DNA from: Pedococcus cremeus
GTDB lineage: Bacteria; Actinomycetota; Actinomycetes; Actinomycetales; Dermatophilaceae
NCBI RefSeq assembly: GCF_900111375.1
Contig: NZ_FOHB01000002.1
Coordinates: 86,982 to 150,981, forward strand
Reading direction: 5' to 3'
Length of the DNA stretch: 64,000 nt
The notes beneath the pieces were generated by a model. It was not told the DNA's origin. It worked only from the letters and a program-made list of their open reading frames with translations, and ran no database searches. Positions 15,799 to 24,536 of the stretch are shown piece by piece. The first letter of the stretch is position 1, and each line of letters starts with the position of its first letter. The position numbers and the translations under genes were made by a program.

Positions 15799-17952
15799 GT
15801 GGCCACCGCCACCGCCACCACCGCGAAGAAGGCCGCGACGAGCAAGTCCTCGTCCGACTACAGCGCCCACCACCTGCAGGTCCTCGAGGGCCTGGAGGCC
15901 GTGCGCAAGCGCCCCGGCATGTACATCGGTTCGACCGACAGCCGCGGGCTCATGCACTGCCTGTGGGAGATCATCGACAACGCGGTCGACGAGGCCCTCG
16001 CGGGGGAGTGCGACCACATCGAGGTCATCCTCTACAAGGACGGATCGGTCGAGGTCCGCGACAACGGCCGTGGCATCCCGGTCGACATCGAGCCCCGCAC
16101 CGGCCTGACCGGCGTCGAGGTCGTCTTCACCAAGCTGCACGCCGGCGGCAAGTTCGGCGGCGGCTCCTACACCGCCTCCGGTGGCCTCCACGGCGTGGGC
16201 GCCTCCGTGGTCAACGCGCTCTCCTCACGCCTCGACGTCGAGGTCGACCGCGCCGGCAAGACCTACGCGATGAGCTTCCGCCGCGGTGAGCCCGGCTACT
16301 TCCCCGACGTGGCGACGGGGGAGAAGGACCCCGAGCACGAGTTCACCCCCTACGAGCGCTCCAGCGAGCTCGCCGTGGTCGGCAAGGCCAAGCGGGGCGT
16401 CACCGGCACCCGGGTGCGCTACTGGGCCGACCACCAGATCTTCCTCAGGGACGCCCGGTTCGACTACGACCAGCTCCTCTCCCGGGCGCGCCAGACCTCC
16501 TTCCTCGTCCCGGGGCTGACCCTGGTGATCCGTGACGAGCGCCGCCTGCCGGGCACCCCCGGCGCGGAGGGGCCGCACGAGGAGACCTTCCTGCACGACG
16601 GCGGCATCAGCGAGTTCGCCGAGTTCCTCGCCACCGACCCGGCGGTCACCGACGTCTGGCGGTTGCAGGGCACCGGCACCTTCACCGAGACCGTGCCCGT
16701 CCTCGACGCCAAGGGGCACATGAGCCCCACCGAGGTCGAGCGCGAGTGCGCCGTCGACATCGCGGTGCGGTGGGGCACCGGCTACGACGCCAAGCTCAGC
16801 TCGTTCGTCAACATCATCGCCACCCCGAAGGGCGGCACACACGTCACCGGCTTCGAGCAGGCCCTGTTGAAGGTCTTCCGCAAGCAGCTCGAGGTCAACT
16901 CCCGCCGCCTCAAGGTCGGCGGCGACAAGCCCGAGAAGGACGACGTGCTCGCGGGCCTGACCGCCGTGGTCACCGTGCGCCTCGCCGAGCCCCAGTTCGA
17001 GGGCCAGACCAAGGAGGTCCTCGGCACCAACGCCGTGCGCGCGATCGTCGCCAAGGTCGTCGAGACGGAGCTCACCGCGATGCTCACCTCGACCAAGCGC
17101 GGCGAGAAGGCCCAGGCCGCCCTGTTGCTCGAGAAGGTCGTCGCCGAGATGAAGTCGCGCATCAGCGCGCGGCTGCACAAGGAGACCCAGCGTCGCAAGA
17201 ACGCCCTCGAGAGCTCCTCGCTGCCGGCCAAGCTCGCCGACTGCCGCAGCACCGACGTCGAGAAGTCCGAGCTGTTCATCGTCGAGGGCGACAGCGCCCT
17301 CGGCACCGCGAAGCTGGCCCGCTCGAGCGACTACCAGGCGCTGCTGCCGATCCGCGGCAAGATCCTTAACGTCCAGAAGGCCTCGGTCACCGACATGCTC
17401 AAGAACGCCGAGTGCGCCGCGATCATCCAGGTCATCGGGGCCGGCTCGGGCCGCTCGTTCGACCTCGACGCCGCCCGCTACGGCAAGGTCATCATCATGA
17501 CCGACGCCGACGTCGACGGCGCCCACATCCGCACGCTGCTGCTGACCCTGTTCTTCCGCTACATGCGACCGCTCGTCGAGGCCGGCCGCGTCTACGCCGC
17601 CGTGCCGCCGCTGCACCGCATCGAGGTCGTCAACCCCGGCTCGAAGAAGAACGAGCTCATCTACACCTACTCCGAGGGTGAGATGCGCAAGACGGTCGCG
17701 TCGCTGAACAAGCGGGGCCGCAACATCAAGCAGCCCCTGCAGCGCTACAAGGGCCTCGGTGAGATGGACGCCGACCAGCTGGCCGAGACCACCATGGACC
17801 CGCGCCACCGCACCCTTCGCCGCGTCACCCTCAAGGACGCCGAGCTGGCCGAGCGCATGTTCGACCTGCTCATGGGCAACGACGTCGGGCCGCGCAAGGA
17901 CTTCATCGTCGAGTCCGCCGCCGGCCTCGACCGCGAGCGCATCGACGCCTGA
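15799..17952 (+). CDS. parE: DNA topoisomerase IV subunit B (type IIA ATPase subunit)
   Basis: 717 residues. The GHKL ATPase is clear: EIIDNAVDE (57-65), DNGRGIP (88-94), GGLHGVGASVVNALS (128-142). The Toprim domain follows with VEGDSALG near 495, PIRGKILNV near 516 and DADVDGAHI near 568, which bind Mg2+ for DNA cleavage, and the C-terminus has the GLGEMDADQLAETTMDP motif. It powers decatenation and relaxation together with the ParC-type subunit encoded at 26937-29417. GyrB itself is expected near dnaA, so ParE is the better name, though sequence alone does not settle this. The start is GTG 15799. Confidence 0.9.
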   Translation: MATATATTAKKAATSKSSSDYSAHHLQVLEGLEAVRKRPGMYIGSTDSRGLMHCLWEIIDNAVDEALAGECDHIEVILYKDGSVEVRDNGRGIPVDIEPRTGLTGVEVVFTKLHAGGKFGGGSYTASGGLHGVGASVVNALSSRLDVEVDRAGKTYAMSFRRGEPGYFPDVATGEKDPEHEFTPYERSSELAVVGKAKRGVTGTRVRYWADHQIFLRDARFDYDQLLSRARQTSFLVPGLTLVIRDERRLPGTPGAEGPHEETFLHDGGISEFAEFLATDPAVTDVWRLQGTGTFTETVPVLDAKGHMSPTEVERECAVDIAVRWGTGYDAKLSSFVNIIATPKGGTHVTGFEQALLKVFRKQLEVNSRRLKVGGDKPEKDDVLAGLTAVVTVRLAEPQFEGQTKEVLGTNAVRAIVAKVVETELTAMLTSTKRGEKAQAALLLEKVVAEMKSRISARLHKETQRRKNALESSSLPAKLADCRSTDVEKSELFIVEGDSALGTAKLARSSDYQALLPIRGKILNVQKASVTDMLKNAECAAIIQVIGAGSGRSFDLDAARYGKVIIMTDADVDGAHIRTLLLTLFFRYMRPLVEAGRVYAAVPPLHRIEVVNPGSKKNELIYTYSEGEMRKTVASLNKRGRNIKQPLQRYKGLGEMDADQLAETTMDPRHRTLRRVTLKDAELAERMFDLLMGNDVGPRKDFIVESAAGLDRERIDA

Positions 17953-17969
17953 GCGCCGGCAGCCCCACC

Positions 17970-18012
17970 AAGGGCCGGTATGCCGCGGGGTCCCCGCGGC
18001 ATACCGGCCCTT
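17970..18012. terminator. Perfect 21-bp hairpin after parE built from an inverted GTATGCCG pair
   Basis: Arms at 17970-17990 and 17992-18012 are exact reverse complements around a single T, beginning AAGGGCCGGTATGCCGCG. It lies 18 bases after the parE stop, so it is a strong transcription terminator. Each arm carries one copy of the window's over-represented octamer GTATGCCG. Related hairpins are at 36356-36386 and 52202-52238. Confidence 0.85.
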
Positions 18013-18097
18013 GCCGTTGCCGACGGGGTCGGGTTGCGCCACTGTGGTCGCCAGCACATCCCTGTCCCGCCCCGCGACGGCCCCACAGGAGGCACCG

Positions 18098-19534
18098 ATG
18101 AGCTCGACGGCCCAGGTCGACACCGGTGAGGAGCACACCGAGCTCAGACGGGTCATGGGGCCCAAGCTGTTGCTGCTGTTCATCGTCGGCGACATCCTCG
18201 GCACCGGCGTCTACGCGCTGACCGGCAAGGTCGCCTCCGAGGTGGGCGGGGCGGCCTGGGCGCCGTTCCTCGTCGCCTTCGCCATCGCGATGATCACCGC
18301 CTTCTCCTACCTCGAGCTGGTCACGAAGTACCCGCAGGCGGCGGGAGCAGCGCTCTACACGCACAAGGCGTTCGGCGTGCACTTCCTGACCTTCATCGTG
18401 GCGTTCACGGTGATGTGCTCGGGGATCACGAGCGCGTCGACCGCGTCGAGGGCCTTCGCCTCCAACCTCGCCAAGGGCTTCGGCCTCGACAGTGACAACA
18501 CCTCGCTGGTCATGGTGCTGGCGCTCGCGTTCATGGCCGTGGTCGCGCTGGTCAACCTGCGCGGGGTGGGCGAGAGCGTCAAGGCCAACATCGTGCTCAC
18601 CCTCGTGGAGCTGTCCGGCCTGCTGTTGGTCATCATGGTCGGCTTCTTCGCGCTGACGGCCGGCGAGACCGACTTCTCACGGACCATGGTGTTCGAGAGC
18701 CCGAACGACAAGAGTGCCTTCCTCGCGGTGACGGCCGCGACGGCGCTCGCGTTCTTCGCGATGGTCGGCTTCGAGGACTCGGTCAACATGGCCGAGGAGA
18801 CCCACGACCCGGTGCGGACCTTTCCCAAGATGATGATCACCGGCATCGGCATCACCGGCGTCATCTACATCCTCGTGGCGCTGTTCTCGGTGGCCATCGT
18901 GCCGGTCGGTGAGCTCGGCAAGAGCGAGACCCCGCTGGTGACCGTCGTCGAGACGGCCGCACCGTCGGTGCCGATCGACACCCTGCTGCCGTTCATTTCT
19001 ATGTTCGCCGTCGCGAACTCGGCGCTGATCAACATGCTCATGGCCAGCCGGCTGCTCTACGGCATGGCCCGCCAGGAGGTCCTGCCGCCGGTGCTCGGCA
19101 GGGTGCACCCCACCCGGCAGACGCCGTGGGCGGCCATCGCCTTCACCACCGCGTTGGCCTTCGGCCTGATCCTGTACGTCTCGGGCGCGAGCACGTCGGC
19201 CACCGAGCTGCTCGGCGGTACCACCTCGCTGCTGCTCCTCGGCGTGTTCACCGTCGTCAACATCTGCGTGCTGGTGCTGCGCAAGGACGTCAAGGACCGG
19301 CCGCACTTCGTCGCCCCCACGGCGCTGCCGGCACTCGGCGCCCTGCTGTGCGCCTTCTTCGTCACGCCGCTCACCGGACGGGACAGCGCGCAGTACGAGA
19401 TCGCGGGCTGGCTGCTGCTGATCGGCGTGGTGCTGTGGGCCATCACCTGGTTCGCCAACCGGGCGCTGCGGTCCAAGAAGACCTACATCCGCCACCCCGA
19501 GGACATCGGCGAGCGCGAGGGCGGTGTCAACTAG
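18098..19534 (+). CDS. APC-family amino acid permease
   Basis: 478 residues with about twelve transmembrane helices. The first helix carries the family motif IVGDILGTGVYALTGKVASEVGGAAW, where the GTG break binds substrate. It is followed by AFSYLELVTKYPQAAGAALYTHKAFG and the helix-6 region FFAMVGFEDSVNMAEET. This pattern fits cationic or neutral amino acid/polyamine-organocation transporters; the substrate is not readable. GGAGG precedes ATG 18098. The stop abuts the start of the GH13 gene with no gap, so both are probably translated together, an unusual partner for an amino acid carrier. Confidence 0.85.
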   Translation: MSSTAQVDTGEEHTELRRVMGPKLLLLFIVGDILGTGVYALTGKVASEVGGAAWAPFLVAFAIAMITAFSYLELVTKYPQAAGAALYTHKAFGVHFLTFIVAFTVMCSGITSASTASRAFASNLAKGFGLDSDNTSLVMVLALAFMAVVALVNLRGVGESVKANIVLTLVELSGLLLVIMVGFFALTAGETDFSRTMVFESPNDKSAFLAVTAATALAFFAMVGFEDSVNMAEETHDPVRTFPKMMITGIGITGVIYILVALFSVAIVPVGELGKSETPLVTVVETAAPSVPIDTLLPFISMFAVANSALINMLMASRLLYGMARQEVLPPVLGRVHPTRQTPWAAIAFTTALAFGLILYVSGASTSATELLGGTTSLLLLGVFTVVNICVLVLRKDVKDRPHFVAPTALPALGALLCAFFVTPLTGRDSAQYEIAGWLLLIGVVLWAITWFANRALRSKKTYIRHPEDIGEREGGVN

Positions 19535-21184
19535 GTGGGCGACGAGCTGGACCTGCTGGCTCCTGGCGACGAGGCGGCTGCGGGGTCGGTGGCTGAGCAG
19601 CCCTGGTGGCAGCGCAGCGCCGTCTACCAGGTCTACCCGCGGTCCTTCGCCGACTCCGACGGGGACGGCGTGGGCGACCTCGAGGGGGTGCGGCAGCACC
19701 TCGACCACATCGCGAGCCTCGGCGCCGAGGCGGTCTGGCTCTCGCCGGTGTTCCCCTCGCCGATGGCCGACTTCGGCTACGACGTCAGCGACTACTGCGA
19801 CATCGACCCGGTGTTCGGCACGCTCGAGGTCTTCGACGCCGTCGTGCGCGACGCCCACGACCGAGGGCTGCGCGTCGTGCTCGACTGGGTGGCCAACCAC
19901 ACCTCCGAGGAGCACCCCTGGTTCGTCGAGTCGCGCTCGAGCCGCGACAACCCCCGGCGCGACTGGTACGTGTGGGCCGACCCCGGTCCGGACGGCGGCC
20001 CGCCGAACGACTGGACCTCGGCGTTCCGCGCGGTCGGACCCGCGTGGACGCTCGACGAGCACACGGGCCAGTACTACCTGCACTCGTTCGCCCCCCAGCA
20101 GCCCGACCTCAACTGGGACAACCCCGAGGTGGAGCGGGCACTGCACGACACGGTGCGGTTCTGGCTCGACCGCGGCGTCGACGGACTGCGCCTCGACGCC
20201 ATCATCAAGGTCGCCAAGGACCCGCTGCTGCGCGACACCGGCGCGGCAGGGCTCCCGCACCACGAGGACTGGGAGACCATCCACGACCGGCTGGCCCGTC
20301 TGCGCCAGGTCGTCGACGAGTACCCCGACCGGATGCTCGTCGGCGAGCTGTGGGCGCGCGACCTCCCGCGGTTCGTCACCTTCCTGTCCGGCACCGGCAT
20401 GCACCTCGCCCACAACTTCGAGCTCGTCGAGCTGCCGTGGGACTCCGCCGCCTACCGCGACTTCATCGACCGCTTCGAGGCCGAGGCGGCGTCGGTGCCC
20501 GGCCTGTGGCCCTCCTGGTTCCTCGAGAACCACGACCTGCCGCGCGTCGCGTCGCGGTTCGGCGCCGCAGAGCTCGGTTCTCGTCGGGCACGCGGCATCC
20601 TCTTCCTCATCCACCTGCTGCGCGGGACGCCGTTCGTCTACCAGGGCCAGGAGCTCGGGCTGCCCGACGCGGTGGTGCCGCCCGAGCGCGTCGTCGACGT
20701 CGACGGCCGTGACCCCGAACGGGCCCCCATCCCGTGGGAACGGCCGTCCGTGGCGGGCGCGGGCGCCGGGTTCACGACGGGGGCGCCCTGGCTGCCGCTC
20801 GTCGAGGACGCAGAACGGCTGTGCGTCGCCGCGCAGGAGGACGACCCGGCGTCGACGCTCCACCTCACCCGGAGGATCGCCGCGCTGCGCCGGCGCAGCG
20901 TCGCCCTGAGCGGCGGCTCGCAGGTCACCGTCGACGCCGGGTCCGAGGTCCTCGCCTGGGTGCGGGAGGGCGCGGGGGAGCGCTACCTCGCGATGGTGAG
21001 CTTCGCCGCCACGCAACGCCGGCCGTCGTTCGGGCCCGACCTGCCGGAGGAGGGAGACGTCGTGCTGCGGACCTCACCGGAGTGGACGGCGCGTGAGGGC
21101 GCAGGGCCGTCGGTGCGGCTGTCCGAGCTGCTGGTGCTGGAGCCGGGGGAGGGCGTGCTGCTGCAGCTGCCGGCTACGGGTTAG
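19535..21184 (+). CDS. GH13 alpha-glucosidase / oligo-1,6-glucosidase
   Basis: 549 residues with the full GH13 signature: VYQVYPRSFADSDGDGVGDLEGV at the start, DWVANHTS (region I), GLRLDAI with the nucleophile D221, LVGELW with acid/base E271, and ENHDLPR with H333/D334 stabilising the transition state. No signal peptide, so it acts in the cytoplasm on imported short alpha-glucosides. It directly follows the APC permease and converges with the LacI gene, overlapping it by 11 bp. The neighbouring sugar importer is the likely source of substrate. Confidence 0.9.
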   Translation: MGDELDLLAPGDEAAAGSVAEQPWWQRSAVYQVYPRSFADSDGDGVGDLEGVRQHLDHIASLGAEAVWLSPVFPSPMADFGYDVSDYCDIDPVFGTLEVFDAVVRDAHDRGLRVVLDWVANHTSEEHPWFVESRSSRDNPRRDWYVWADPGPDGGPPNDWTSAFRAVGPAWTLDEHTGQYYLHSFAPQQPDLNWDNPEVERALHDTVRFWLDRGVDGLRLDAIIKVAKDPLLRDTGAAGLPHHEDWETIHDRLARLRQVVDEYPDRMLVGELWARDLPRFVTFLSGTGMHLAHNFELVELPWDSAAYRDFIDRFEAEAASVPGLWPSWFLENHDLPRVASRFGAAELGSRRARGILFLIHLLRGTPFVYQGQELGLPDAVVPPERVVDVDGRDPERAPIPWERPSVAGAGAGFTTGAPWLPLVEDAERLCVAAQEDDPASTLHLTRRIAALRRRSVALSGGSQVTVDAGSEVLAWVREGAGERYLAMVSFAATQRRPSFGPDLPEEGDVVLRTSPEWTAREGAGPSVRLSELLVLEPGEGVLLQLPATG

Positions 21185-22196
21185 CGGGGCGGCAGGGGGC
21201 AGCGGTCGAGCTGCGCACCACCAGCTCCACGGGGAGCACCAGCTCGTCCGGTGGCGGGGTGTCGCTCCCGAGGATCTGGCCCATGAGGATCTGGCCGGCC
21301 CGGCGGCCCTGCTCGTCGACGTTCTGGCGCACCGTGCTCAGGTCCATGACGTCGGCGAACGTGTGGTCGTCGATGCCCACCACGGACAGCTCACCCGGCA
21401 CGGCGATGCCCAGGCGGCGGGCGGCGCACAGCACCCCGATGGCCATCTCGTCGGAGGCTGCCACGACGGCGGTGGGGCGGTGCGCACCGGTCAGCACCGG
21501 GACGACGTGGGCCGCTGCGCCCGAGGCGGTCCAGTCCGAGTCGACCAGCCACTCGGGCGGGCACGACAGACCCGCTGCCTCCATCGTCGCGAGGAAGGCT
21601 GAACGCCGCTCCAACGGGGTCTGCAGGTGGTCGCTGTCGTGGGGGACAACCCCCACGTAGGCGATCTCGGTGTGGCCGAGGTCGATGACGTGCTGCGCGG
21701 CGAGCACCATCGCAGCCGTGTCGTCGATGCGGACACACGGCCAGCCCCCGACTCGGTTGCCGACCGTGACGACCGGCAGCTCGAGGCGCTCGATGAGCTC
21801 GCGCTCGGCGTCATCCATGGGCACGTTCAGCACGACGACGCCGTCGACCCGCTTCCAGAGCATGCTCTGGGTCAGGCGCATCCGGCGACCCATGGGCTCG
21901 GCCTCGAGGTCGAACAGCACGACGTGGTGGCCGTGCTCGCGCAGGCTCTTCTCGATGCCGCTCAGCAGGGTCGCGAAGAACCAGCGGGTGAGGAAGGGGG
22001 CGACCACGCCGACGACCCGCGTGCGGCCGGACGCCAGGCTCGCCGCGGTGGGTGAGGCGACGTACTGCAGCTGCTCGGCGACCTGCAGCACCTTGGCCCG
22101 GGTCTGCGGGTTGACCCGGTCGAGGCCGCGCAGGGCACGCGAGACCGTCGCCACAGAGACCCCGGCGGCCTTGGCGACATCACTGATGGTGCTCAT
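21174..22196 (-). CDS. LacI-family transcriptional regulator of the sugar cluster
   Basis: 340 residues: the N-terminal helix-turn-helix and hinge helix (TISDVAKAAGVSVATVSRALRGLDRVNPQTRAKVLQVAEQLQYV, residues 3-48) followed by a periplasmic-binding-protein-like effector domain (VVGVVAPFLTRWFFATLLSGIE onward; VVGIDDHTFADVMDLSTVRQN near 275). It is the last gene of the importer run on the minus strand, so it probably autoregulates by binding the LacI-type operator at 25897-25910. The inducer is presumably the imported glucoside. Confidence 0.9.
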   Translation of the reverse strand: MSTISDVAKAAGVSVATVSRALRGLDRVNPQTRAKVLQVAEQLQYVASPTAASLASGRTRVVGVVAPFLTRWFFATLLSGIEKSLREHGHHVVLFDLEAEPMGRRMRLTQSMLWKRVDGVVVLNVPMDDAERELIERLELPVVTVGNRVGGWPCVRIDDTAAMVLAAQHVIDLGHTEIAYVGVVPHDSDHLQTPLERRSAFLATMEAAGLSCPPEWLVDSDWTASGAAAHVVPVLTGAHRPTAVVAASDEMAIGVLCAARRLGIAVPGELSVVGIDDHTFADVMDLSTVRQNVDEQGRRAGQILMGQILGSDTPPPDELVLPVELVVRSSTAAPCRPANP

Positions 22197-22205
22197 CGCA
22201 CGGCT

Positions 22206-22430
22206 CTAGACGCCGGTGTTGCGTCGAGCGCGCCAGACCAGCCAGACGGCGACGACGAGCACCGCGAGGACCGCGGCAGAGAAGCCTGCCGGGTCCCCGC
22301 GGACCTCGAGGACGACCGTCTGGACCAGTGCCATGAAGGCGAAGAACCCGAGGATGCCGAGGAGCAGCTCGAGGCGCTGCGCCTTGGCGCGCGGGCCTCC
22401 GGTGCCGGTGCCGGGGTTGAACAGCGGCAT
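22206..22430 (-). CDS. Small two-helix membrane protein in the sugar ABC operon
   Basis: 74 residues: a short polar N-terminus, then two hydrophobic helices (RLELLLGILGFFAFMALVQTVVLEV and AAVLAVLVVAVWLVWRARR) with a basic end. No family recognised. It is 25 bases downstream of the MalG-type permease gene and 9 bases upstream of the LacI gene, so it is part of the operon. It could assist the transporter, but nothing in the sequence shows that. Confidence 0.6.
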   Translation of the reverse strand: MPLFNPGTGTGGPRAKAQRLELLLGILGFFAFMALVQTVVLEVRGDPAGFSAAVLAVLVVAVWLVWRARRNTGV

Positions 22431-22455
22431 GGTGGGTGGGCCGGCGGCGTGACCG

Positions 22456-23361
22456 CTAGCCCTTCACCCCGCCCGCCGTCAGACCGGAGACGATGGCCCG
22501 CTGGAAGAGCAGCACCATGATGATGAGCGGCACGGTGACGATCGTGCCGGCCGCCATGACCGTGGTGTACGGCTCCTGCCGCGGCAGCGCGCCGGTGAAC
22601 TGCGCGATCGCCACCGTGACGGGCTGGGTGATGTTCGTGGAGAACTGCTGCGAGAGCAGGTACTCGTTCCAGGAGCTGATGAAGGCAAGGATCGCCGTCG
22701 TGAAGAGGCCGGGTGCAGCCAGGGGCAGCATGATCTTGCGGAACGCCTGCCCCTGCGTGCAGCCGTCCATGCGCGCGGACTCCTCGAGCTCCCATGGCAT
22801 CTCGCTGAAGAACGCCGTCAGGGTGTAGACCGTGAGCGGGAGGACGAACGAGATGTTGGGGATGATCAGGGCCTGGTAGTTCGCGCCGTTGAGCCAGCCG
22901 ATGTTGGAGAACAGCTGGAACAGCGGCGAGACCAGCGCGACACCGGGGAACATCGAGGCGCCCAGGATGGCGCCGAGGATGAGGAACTTGCCGGGGAAGT
23001 CCAGCCGGGCCAGCGCATAGGCGGCGAAGACGCCGACCAGCATCGCGATGGTCGTGGTCGAGATGCCGATGATCACCGAGTTCACCAGCGCCCGGCCGAA
23101 GTGGTTGCCCGTCGACGTGGAGAACGCCGCCTGGAAGTTCTGCATCGTCACGTGCGTCGGCCAGGGCGTCGTGTCGAACGTGTAGTCGACGTCGCGGAAG
23201 GCGGTGACCACCATCCAGTAGAACGGCGCGAGTCCCCAGATGATGAGCAGGGCGAGGCCGAGGTAGCCGCGCGCGTTCTGCCAGCGCTGGCTCTTGTGGC
23301 GGTACTGGTGCGTCTCGGTGTTCGCAGCGGCCGTGGTGGCCGGAAGTGCCTGCGTGGACAT
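22456..23361 (-). CDS. Carbohydrate ABC transporter permease, MalG type (CUT1)
   Basis: 301 residues with six predicted transmembrane helices and the cytoplasmic EAA loop ELEESARMDGCTQGQAFRKIMLPLAAPGL, which docks on the ATPase. The C-terminus RAIVSGLTAGGVKG is typical of MalG-type CUT1 permeases. It forms the channel with the MalF-type partner encoded one base upstream. No ATPase gene is present in the cluster, which is normal for CUT1 systems that share a common MsiK/UgpC-type ATPase. Confidence 0.9.
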   Translation of the reverse strand: MSTQALPATTAAANTETHQYRHKSQRWQNARGYLGLALLIIWGLAPFYWMVVTAFRDVDYTFDTTPWPTHVTMQNFQAAFSTSTGNHFGRALVNSVIIGISTTTIAMLVGVFAAYALARLDFPGKFLILGAILGASMFPGVALVSPLFQLFSNIGWLNGANYQALIIPNISFVLPLTVYTLTAFFSEMPWELEESARMDGCTQGQAFRKIMLPLAAPGLFTTAILAFISSWNEYLLSQQFSTNITQPVTVAIAQFTGALPRQEPYTTVMAAGTIVTVPLIIMVLLFQRAIVSGLTAGGVKG

Positions 23362-23362
23362 G

Positions 23363-24433
23363 TCACTCTCCTTCTGCTGCGACGGGCTGGCGGCGGAACC
23401 AGCGGCGCTTGGCTGCCTCCTTGCCCGGTGGGCGCTGGACGACGTCGGCGCCGAGGAAGCGCACGAAGATGAACGCCACGAAGGCGATGAGCAGGAAGAC
23501 CAGGGTCGACAGTGCGGATGCGCTGTTGAAGCCGGCTCGGATCTGGTTGATCACGAGGATCGACAAGGTGGTCGTGGCGTGACCCGAGCCGCCACCGCCG
23601 TTGGTGAGGATGGCGGGCAGGTCGTAGATGCGCAGGACGTCGAGGGTGCGGAAGAGGATCGCCACCATGAGCGGCACCTTGATCAGCGGCAGCGTGATGC
23701 GCGTGAACGTCTGCCACTTGCTCGCACCGTCGATCTGGGCGGCTTCGTAGACGTCGGAGCTGATCAGCTGCAGTCCCGCGAGGATCAGAAGCGCCATGAA
23801 CGGCGTGGTCTTCCAGACGTCGGCGATGATGACCGCGAACCGGGCGGGCCAGGCGTCACCGGTCCACAGGAGGGGTTTGATGCCGACCCCACCGAGCAGC
23901 TTGTTGGCGATGCCCTCGTAGGCGAAGATGAAGAACCAGAGCTTGGCGGTCACCGCGGTGGGGATGGCCCACGGGATGAGGATCGCCGCCCTGACGAGGC
24001 CACGGCCCTTGAAGGTGCGGTTCATGATCGTGGCGAACCACAGGCCGAGGCCGATCTCGAAGAACACGGTGACGACCGTGAAGAACAGGGTCACGAACAG
24101 CGCGTCGTAGAACTGCGAGCCCAAGGTGCCCGGTGGGCAGGGCTGGGTCGTGCCACCGGCCGCCGCGCACTGCTGGAGCAGCCAGTGCTGGTAGTTCTGC
24201 GTACCGGCGAAGCCGCCCTCGGAGAACATCCCGGTGGCCGGGTCGAGGCCGGAGTCCTTCTGGAAGGACATGATCACGGCCCGCACCAGCGGGTACATGA
24301 TGACCACGGCCAGCAGGATCAGCGTCGGCGTCACCAGCAGCACGCCGCGACGGCCCTGGCCGGCGTTGAGACTCTTGGGGCCCCGCTTGCGGGACCGTGT
24401 GGGGGGTGCAGTCTGGGTGGCGGTGGTGCTCAT
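23363..24433 (-). CDS. Carbohydrate ABC transporter permease, MalF type (CUT1)
   Basis: 356 residues from ATG 24433, preceded by AGGAGG (a GTG codon directly before could also serve). Multiple hydrophobic helices, an extracytoplasmic loop between the first two containing two cysteines (LLQQCAAAGGTTQPCPPG), and the EAA loop VYEAAQIDGASKWQTFTRITLPLIKVPL. It pairs with the MalG-type subunit. A hairpin at 24483-24519 separates it from the binding-protein gene. Confidence 0.9.
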   Translation of the reverse strand: MSTTATQTAPPTRSRKRGPKSLNAGQGRRGVLLVTPTLILLAVVIMYPLVRAVIMSFQKDSGLDPATGMFSEGGFAGTQNYQHWLLQQCAAAGGTTQPCPPGTLGSQFYDALFVTLFFTVVTVFFEIGLGLWFATIMNRTFKGRGLVRAAILIPWAIPTAVTAKLWFFIFAYEGIANKLLGGVGIKPLLWTGDAWPARFAVIIADVWKTTPFMALLILAGLQLISSDVYEAAQIDGASKWQTFTRITLPLIKVPLMVAILFRTLDVLRIYDLPAILTNGGGGSGHATTTLSILVINQIRAGFNSASALSTLVFLLIAFVAFIFVRFLGADVVQRPPGKEAAKRRWFRRQPVAAEGE

Positions 24434-24482
24434 CACGCCTCCTGGGTCGGCCGGCAGCCCGGTCCATTACGAGCGAAGGGGT

Positions 24483-24519
24483 GGTGTGGGGACTGCGGCG
24501 CAGCCGCAGCCCCCACACC
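24483..24519. terminator. Intercistronic hairpin between the sugar-binding protein and permease genes
   Basis: Arms beginning at 24483 (GGTGTGGGG-A-CTGCGGC) and ending at 24519 pair with one A-C mismatch around a GCA loop, about 16 bp in all. It follows the binding-protein stop and precedes the MalF start. In such operons a hairpin here acts as a partial terminator or mRNA-stabilising stem, giving more binding protein than permease. Confidence 0.7.
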
Positions 24520-24536
24520 GGTTGCCGAGGTCCGGC

